Shown one piece after another: positions 59,565-64,000 of a stretch of DNA of 64,000 bases. Every line of letters begins with the position of its first letter. Position 1 is the stretch's first letter. Origin of the DNA: Stachybotrys elegans (taxonomy: Eukaryota; Ascomycota; Sordariomycetes; Hypocreales; Stachybotryaceae); assembly GCA_020746835.1 (NCBI GenBank), contig JAGPNK010000004.1, positions 2,418,001 through 2,482,000 of the forward strand. Direction: 5' to 3'. The notes beneath the pieces were generated by a model. The model did no database searches. It saw only the letters and a program-made list of their open reading frames with translations, and was not told where the DNA came from. A program made the position numbers and the translations under genes.

Positions 59565-60583
59565 CTAGAGATTGACCAGCAGCCCTCCATCCACGACGAG
59601 CGTCGAGCCAGTCATGAAGCTCGAGCGGGGACTCAGGGCAAAGACGACGGCGTCGGCAATCTCGTCGGGGATGGCCATGCGCCCGATTGGCAGCTTGGCC
59701 TTGACATAGTCGGCATGGCCCTCGATGCCCTCGTTGGCGCGCTGCACCATGGGCGTGTCGGTCCACGAAGGGCAGATTGCGTTGACGCGAATGCCGAAGG
59801 GGGCGTTGTCGAGGGCTGCAATGCATGTCAGCACAGTCGCTACAGGGGTTAAGAAACCCCCTGAACAGGCAGACAAGTAATTAGGACTAACCGCTCGTCT
59901 TGCTAAGTCCGAGCTGGGCATGCTTGGAGGTCGTATACGGCAGGATCCCCGTCACAGTGCCCACCGACGCGGCAGAGCACAGGTTGACAATGGAGCCGCG
60001 AGTCTCCCCCCTGTTCGGGAACGCCCCCGAGGGCGACACGGCTCGGAGTTTCTGGGCCCGCATCGCCACCGACGCCTCCTTTGTCACCAGGAACGTGCCC
60101 GTCGTGTTGATGTTGAGGAACCGCTGAAACTCGGCCAGGGGCATCGACGCAATGTCGCAGGGTCCCTCGGCGCCAATCTGCACACGCATCCACCGTAAGC
60201 CAATGGGTTGGGAGAGACTGCCTGCTGCTTGCTTCGGCACTTACACCCACGCAGTTGACGCAGTAGTCCACTCGGCCGTAAAGCTCCACCATGCGGCGGA
60301 AGACGCCCTGCACAGAGTCCTCCTTGGTCACGTCGATGTGGACTGCCTCGGCGCGGAAGTCGCTGTTTGTGGCGACTTGGATGCACCGGGCCACCACTTC
60401 ACCCGCCGCCTTGACGTCCAGGTCCGCCACCACGACGGCCGAGGCGCCCTCCTTGGCGAGCACGACGGCGCATGCCTGGCCAATGCCGCCGGCTATCATT
60501 GGGTCGCGTTAGCCCTGGCTGGGGAGGCTGTGGACTGGTTACTTACCGCCGCCGACGACGAGAGCGTTTCCCGAGATATCCAT
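59565..60583 (-). CDS. Short-chain dehydrogenase/reductase (cluster SDR 3)
   Basis: Four exons from ATG 60583 ([12 protein letters not shown]). Splicing completes the glycine-rich loop GGIGQACA, then VVVADLD, an NCVG motif in place of NNAG, CSAASVG with catalytic Ser, and [13 protein letters not shown] with the YxxxK pair. The end is [18 protein letters not shown], the standard SDR C-terminus with [10 protein letters not shown]. Frame is open throughout. Divergently transcribed from the polyketide synthase across 917 bp, so co-regulation is likely. It may dehydrogenate an alcohol of the nascent salicyl-type product, but this is inference from cluster type. Confidence 0.9.
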
Positions 60584-61500
60584 GGTTTGATCAAGTCAAG
60601 GATCGCAGGTACACAGAGATGATTGTTTTGATGAATTCAAGTGTCAGGCATACATGAGACTACACGGAGTGAGGCACGTCGGACAATTTATGCTCCACGG
60701 CTGGTAGGCAAAGATGGCATCTGAGAAATCATGACTGACACTGACACTGCCTTCACAAACCCCTTCCTACAGAAGGGAAGCTTTCCTCTGGCACACATCG
60801 GTCTATCCAAACACCGCTGTATCAGCAGCAAGGCGTAATATAACGGACGGCTCGATGTCGGCTCCGGTAACCACGCTGGCAGGCGACCAACTGCTCGGCC
60901 GGATCTTCTCCAGCCTCCCCAGTCCGAACCGGCCCTGTCGCGTTTCGGGTGCAGTATGGAGTTAGGTTTCCTCGGGGAAAGCCTCCTCCATTGCCCTCTG
61001 TCTGTAGATGGCCAACCGCCGAGTTTGCTCAGCTCGACGACCGAGCTGTTGGAGGATCCGACAGGCTAGACCTCAGCGCTATGCAACCCTTCCTCCTTAC
61101 GACCGACAGTTACTCCTATCCGAGTTGTTATCTGGACAGTGCTTGGTTCCATGCATGCTCGACCCTGCATGATAGCCGACAAGGGCAGCTTGTAAGGGAC
61201 CTACGAGCGACGGCAGGGATGGAAGGTGGCAGAGACAGGGCAGCTCGATATCGGGTCTGGAGTTTCAAGGCAGACGAAGTCTCTATCTTCAGTTAGTATG
61301 GATATTGAAGAATCAACACGGCGGTTAACAATGTTATAATACCCTCCTCACGCCTCCAACAGCACTCATTCCTCAACGACCATTCCTCTCCCAACCTAGA
61401 CATCTGGAGCCCCTGACACATACACTAATCTCTCCTCTTCAGCACCTTGTTCTCCTTAGACTTAGACACACTTAGAAGCGCCCCAACCCTCCACCACAAT
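60584..61500. promoter_or_regulatory. Bidirectional promoter, SDR 3 and polyketide synthase
   Basis: A 917-bp divergent region. It contains several CGG/CCG pairs (for example CTCGGCCGGA near 60894 and CCGAACCGG near 60924), compatible with Zn2Cys6 binding, and a TATAATA near 61335 on the PKS side. The PKS leader before 61501 is pyrimidine-rich. No long palindrome was found by eye. Confidence 0.5.
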
Positions 61501-64000
61501 GTCTGAATCTGAAGCCGCCGTCCTCGTCGGCCTCCCGGCCAAGGTTAGCTCCTCGAGCAACTCGAGCGTTGTGTTCATGGACACGCCCCAGGTGGAGGAA
61601 ATGTCGTCCACCAACACCAACAACCGCTTCCCGGACGAGCACGATGACCCGGCCGTCATCGTCGGCATGGCCTGCCGCCTGCCTGGCGACATTGCCTCGC
61701 CCTCGGACCTGTGGGACTTTATCATGCAACAAAAGTCGGCCTCGGGAACCGTCCCCCTGGAGCGCTATAACATCGACGGCTTCTACCACCCTGACGGAGG
61801 TCACCGTAGTGGTCTGACCAACGTCCCCGGAGGCTACTTCCTCAAGGACGACGTGAGGAAGTTTGACAATGGCTTCTTTGGCATCAGCAACCTCGAGGCC
61901 ACGTACCTGGATCCCCAACAGCGAAAGCTCCTCGAGATTTCCTACGAGGCATTGGAGAATGCCGGTGTTGCCTGTACGTTGCCCATTCTCCCTGGTGTAG
62001 ATGAGCTGATACTGACAGCGCCATGATAGTGGGAAGCCTCGCTGGATCCTCGACCGGTGTCTTTGTTGCCAACTTCTCCGTCGACTACCAGCCCATGCTC
62101 ACCCGTGATCCCGACTACGCCCACCGATATGTGGCCGCCGGCTCCGGAGCCACCAACATGTCGAACCGAATCAGCCACATCTTCGATCTCCACGGTCCCA
62201 GCTTCACCATAGACACGGCCTGCTCCTCCTCAGTCTATGCTCTCCACGAGGCCCTCAACGCCATGAAGGCCAACGACTGTGAGAGCGCCATCGTCTCCAG
62301 CGCCAACATGGTCTTGTCCCCGGAGATGCACATCGCCGCCGCCAAGAGCGGTGTGCTCTCGCCCACTGCCACCTGCCACACCTTTGATGCCTCTGCCGAT
62401 GGCTACGGCCGTGCCGAGGGTGTCAGCTCCATCTATATCAAGCGTCTATCTGCGGCTCTGAGGGATGGAAACCCCATCCGCGCCATCATCCGAGGAAGCG
62501 CCACCAACGCGTAAGTCCCCCCCCCCTCGTTACTATATCTTCGACTGCTAATCCCCCGTTAGGAGCGGCAGGACCGCCGGTATCTCCCTGCCCAGCGGCG
62601 AGCAGCAGGAGAAGGTGATGCGCAAGGCCTATCGCAATGCCGGCCTTGACCTCTCGGGCACCGACTACGTCGAGTGCCACGGTACCGGCACGCCCGTCGG
62701 TGACCCCATCGAGGTCAACGCCGTCGGCAAGACGTTTGCCCCCGAGGACAGGCCGTCTCCTCTGCTGATCGGCTCCGTCAAAACAAATGTCGGCCACAGC
62801 GAAGGATCGAGCGGCCTGACGTCGATCCTCAAGGTCGTCAAGGCCTTTGAGCACGGCGTCATCCCCCCGTCGCGCGGCGTCGTCAAGGTGAACCCCAAGC
62901 TCATCCTCAAGGAGCGCAACGTCAAGATCGCGACGCAGGTCGAGCAGTGGCCGCGAGCTCTCCGCCGCGCCAGCATCAACTCGTTTGGATACGGCGGTGC
63001 CAACGCCCACGTCATCCTCGAGGCTCCCGAGAGCTACCTCGGCCAGAGCCACTTCTCCAAGCTCAACATTGTCTCGCACAGCCTCAACGGGGACGTGCGC
63101 GAGACCGCCGACGAGGAGCAGAACCCGGGCGTCGTCGTCCTCCCCGTCTCGGCCGCCTCGACCAAGTCTCTCGAGGGCGGCCTCAAGCGCATGTCGGATG
63201 CGCTCGCCTCCTGGCAGGGCCGCGACAACGCCAAGAAGCTGCAGCGCCTGGCCTACACGCTGAGCAACGGCCGCGACCACCTCCGCCAGCGCGGATTCCT
63301 CCTCGCTGGGCAGAGCGCCAGTGGCAGCATCGAGTTGGTCAAGCTGGACGAGGCGGCGGCTTCCGGCAAGACGACCAAGCTGCCTTTCGGCTTCGTCTTC
63401 ACGGGACAGGGCGCTCAGTATGCCGGCATGGCCAAGGAGCTCCTGGTGCAGAACCAGCACTTCCTCGACACCATCCGCACTCTGGATGCCGTCCTCAAAG
63501 CTCTCCCGGCCCCTTACGCGCCCTCTTGGACGCTTGAGCAGACTCTGCTCGATGGCCCCAGCACCAGCAAGATCAACGAGGTAACCCGCAGCCAGCCCAT
63601 CTGCACCGCCGTTCAGATTGGTCTCGTCGACCTGCTCCGATCCTGGGGCATCACACCGACGTCGGTCGTGGGCCACTCGTCTGGCGAGATTGCCGCCGCC
63701 TATGCTGCCGGCCTCCTGACGGCCTCGGAGGCCATTCTCTCGGCCTACTTCCGCGGCTACGCTGTTGGAGAGCTCCGTGCCAAGGGCGCCATGATGGCTG
63801 CCGGCATGGGCCCCGACGCGGCCAAGGCTCTGATCGAGACGCTGGGTCTTGTTGGCAAGGTCCGCGTCGCCTGCGTCAACTCTCCTGAAAGTGTCACGCT
63901 GAGCGGTTCCGTCGAGGGCATTGAGGCTCTGAAGAAGGAGCTCGACGACCAGAAGAAGTTTGCCCGCAAGCTCGAGACTGGCGGTCGCGCATATCACTCG
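61501..64000 (+). CDS. Highly reducing type I polyketide synthase, 3' part beyond the window
   Basis: Iterative cytosolic megasynthase; only the first about 790 residues are in the window. After a short Ser-rich leader the ketosynthase begins at once (PAVIVGMACRLPGDIASP), with no SAT domain, which marks the reducing class. KS landmarks: catalytic Cys in DTACSSS (62212-62232), His in HGTGT, and KTNVGHSEG. Linker residues lead to the acyltransferase, with FTGQGAQYAGMA and GHSSGEIAAAYAAG (Ser nucleophile). Two introns (61975-62028 and 62512-62561, approximate) are predicted. The dehydratase, methyltransferase, ER, KR and ACP domains would lie to the right. Its divergent partner is SDR 3. It is the expected backbone enzyme of the whole region. 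Confidence 0.93.

Noticed and set aside
62486..63997. 503-codon open frame on the minus strand
   Set aside because: It is antisense to the PKS, whose KS and MAT motifs are unambiguous. The long minus frame arises from the GC-rich third positions of the PKS and has no domain.
61501..64000. Non-reducing PKS for an aromatic polyketide
   Set aside because: There is no SAT domain; the KS begins about 50 residues from the start, as in reducing PKSs. Domains to the right are needed for final proof.
1..64000. CRISPR arrays, bacterial operon signals, tRNA or rRNA genes
   Set aside because: The DNA is fungal nuclear. I found no regularly spaced repeats and no convincing tRNA box A/box B pair; GGTTCGACTCG near 38433 lacks the box B end and a matching stem.

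Overview
The window is nuclear DNA from a filamentous ascomycete (Pezizomycotina). Genes carry many short introns (about 46-75 nt) with GT/GC..AG borders and CTAAC-like branch points. There are several Zn2Cys6 regulators, and one retroelement carries the mutation pattern of repeat-induced point mutation (RIP). A member of the Sordariomycetes is plausible, but the sequence alone does not settle the order.

Layout. 1-6.3 kb: the 3' part of a 14-TM MFS efflux pump, a membrane-anchored cytochrome P450 and a retinol-dehydrogenase-like SDR. 7.0-19.7 kb: a Con-13-like GPI-anchored protein with a zincin HExxH motif, a single-domain AAA ATPase, a Zn2Cys6 regulator, two small hypothetical genes and a decayed DUF1254/DUF1214-like gene, separated by long gene-poor stretches. 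20.5-64 kb: a large biosynthetic region. It holds a Baeyer-Villiger-type flavin monooxygenase, a DMATS-type aromatic prenyltransferase, a cupin, a fungal_trans_2 regulator lacking its zinc cluster, a secreted BBE-type FAD oxidase, an SDR, a Zn2Cys6 regulator, a second (HxH) cupin, a CYP, another SDR, another Zn2Cys6 regulator, a 5.9-kb LINE, a further Zn2Cys6 regulator, a third cupin (homologous to the first), another SDR, and the 5' part of a highly reducing polyketide synthase (KS and start of MAT) running off the right edge.

How it fits together. HR-PKS plus several SDRs, cupins, a P450, a BBE oxidase and a DMATS prenyltransferase is the gene set known for fungal alkyl-salicylaldehydes and their prenylated derivatives (flavoglaucin, annullatin and related pathways). 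I infer that 20.5-64 kb encodes an enlarged pathway of that kind. The features I do not recall from the standard set are the BVMO, the extra cupin and the number of regulators. Two divergent pairs (SDR/PKS and P450/SDR) and the prenyltransferase/cupin pair share promoters. A RIP-mutated LINE with an intact 14-bp target-site duplication sits between two regulators inside the cluster.

Gene structures were built by eye from frame continuity, splice consensus and family motifs. Exon borders are predictions, and no database search was possible.
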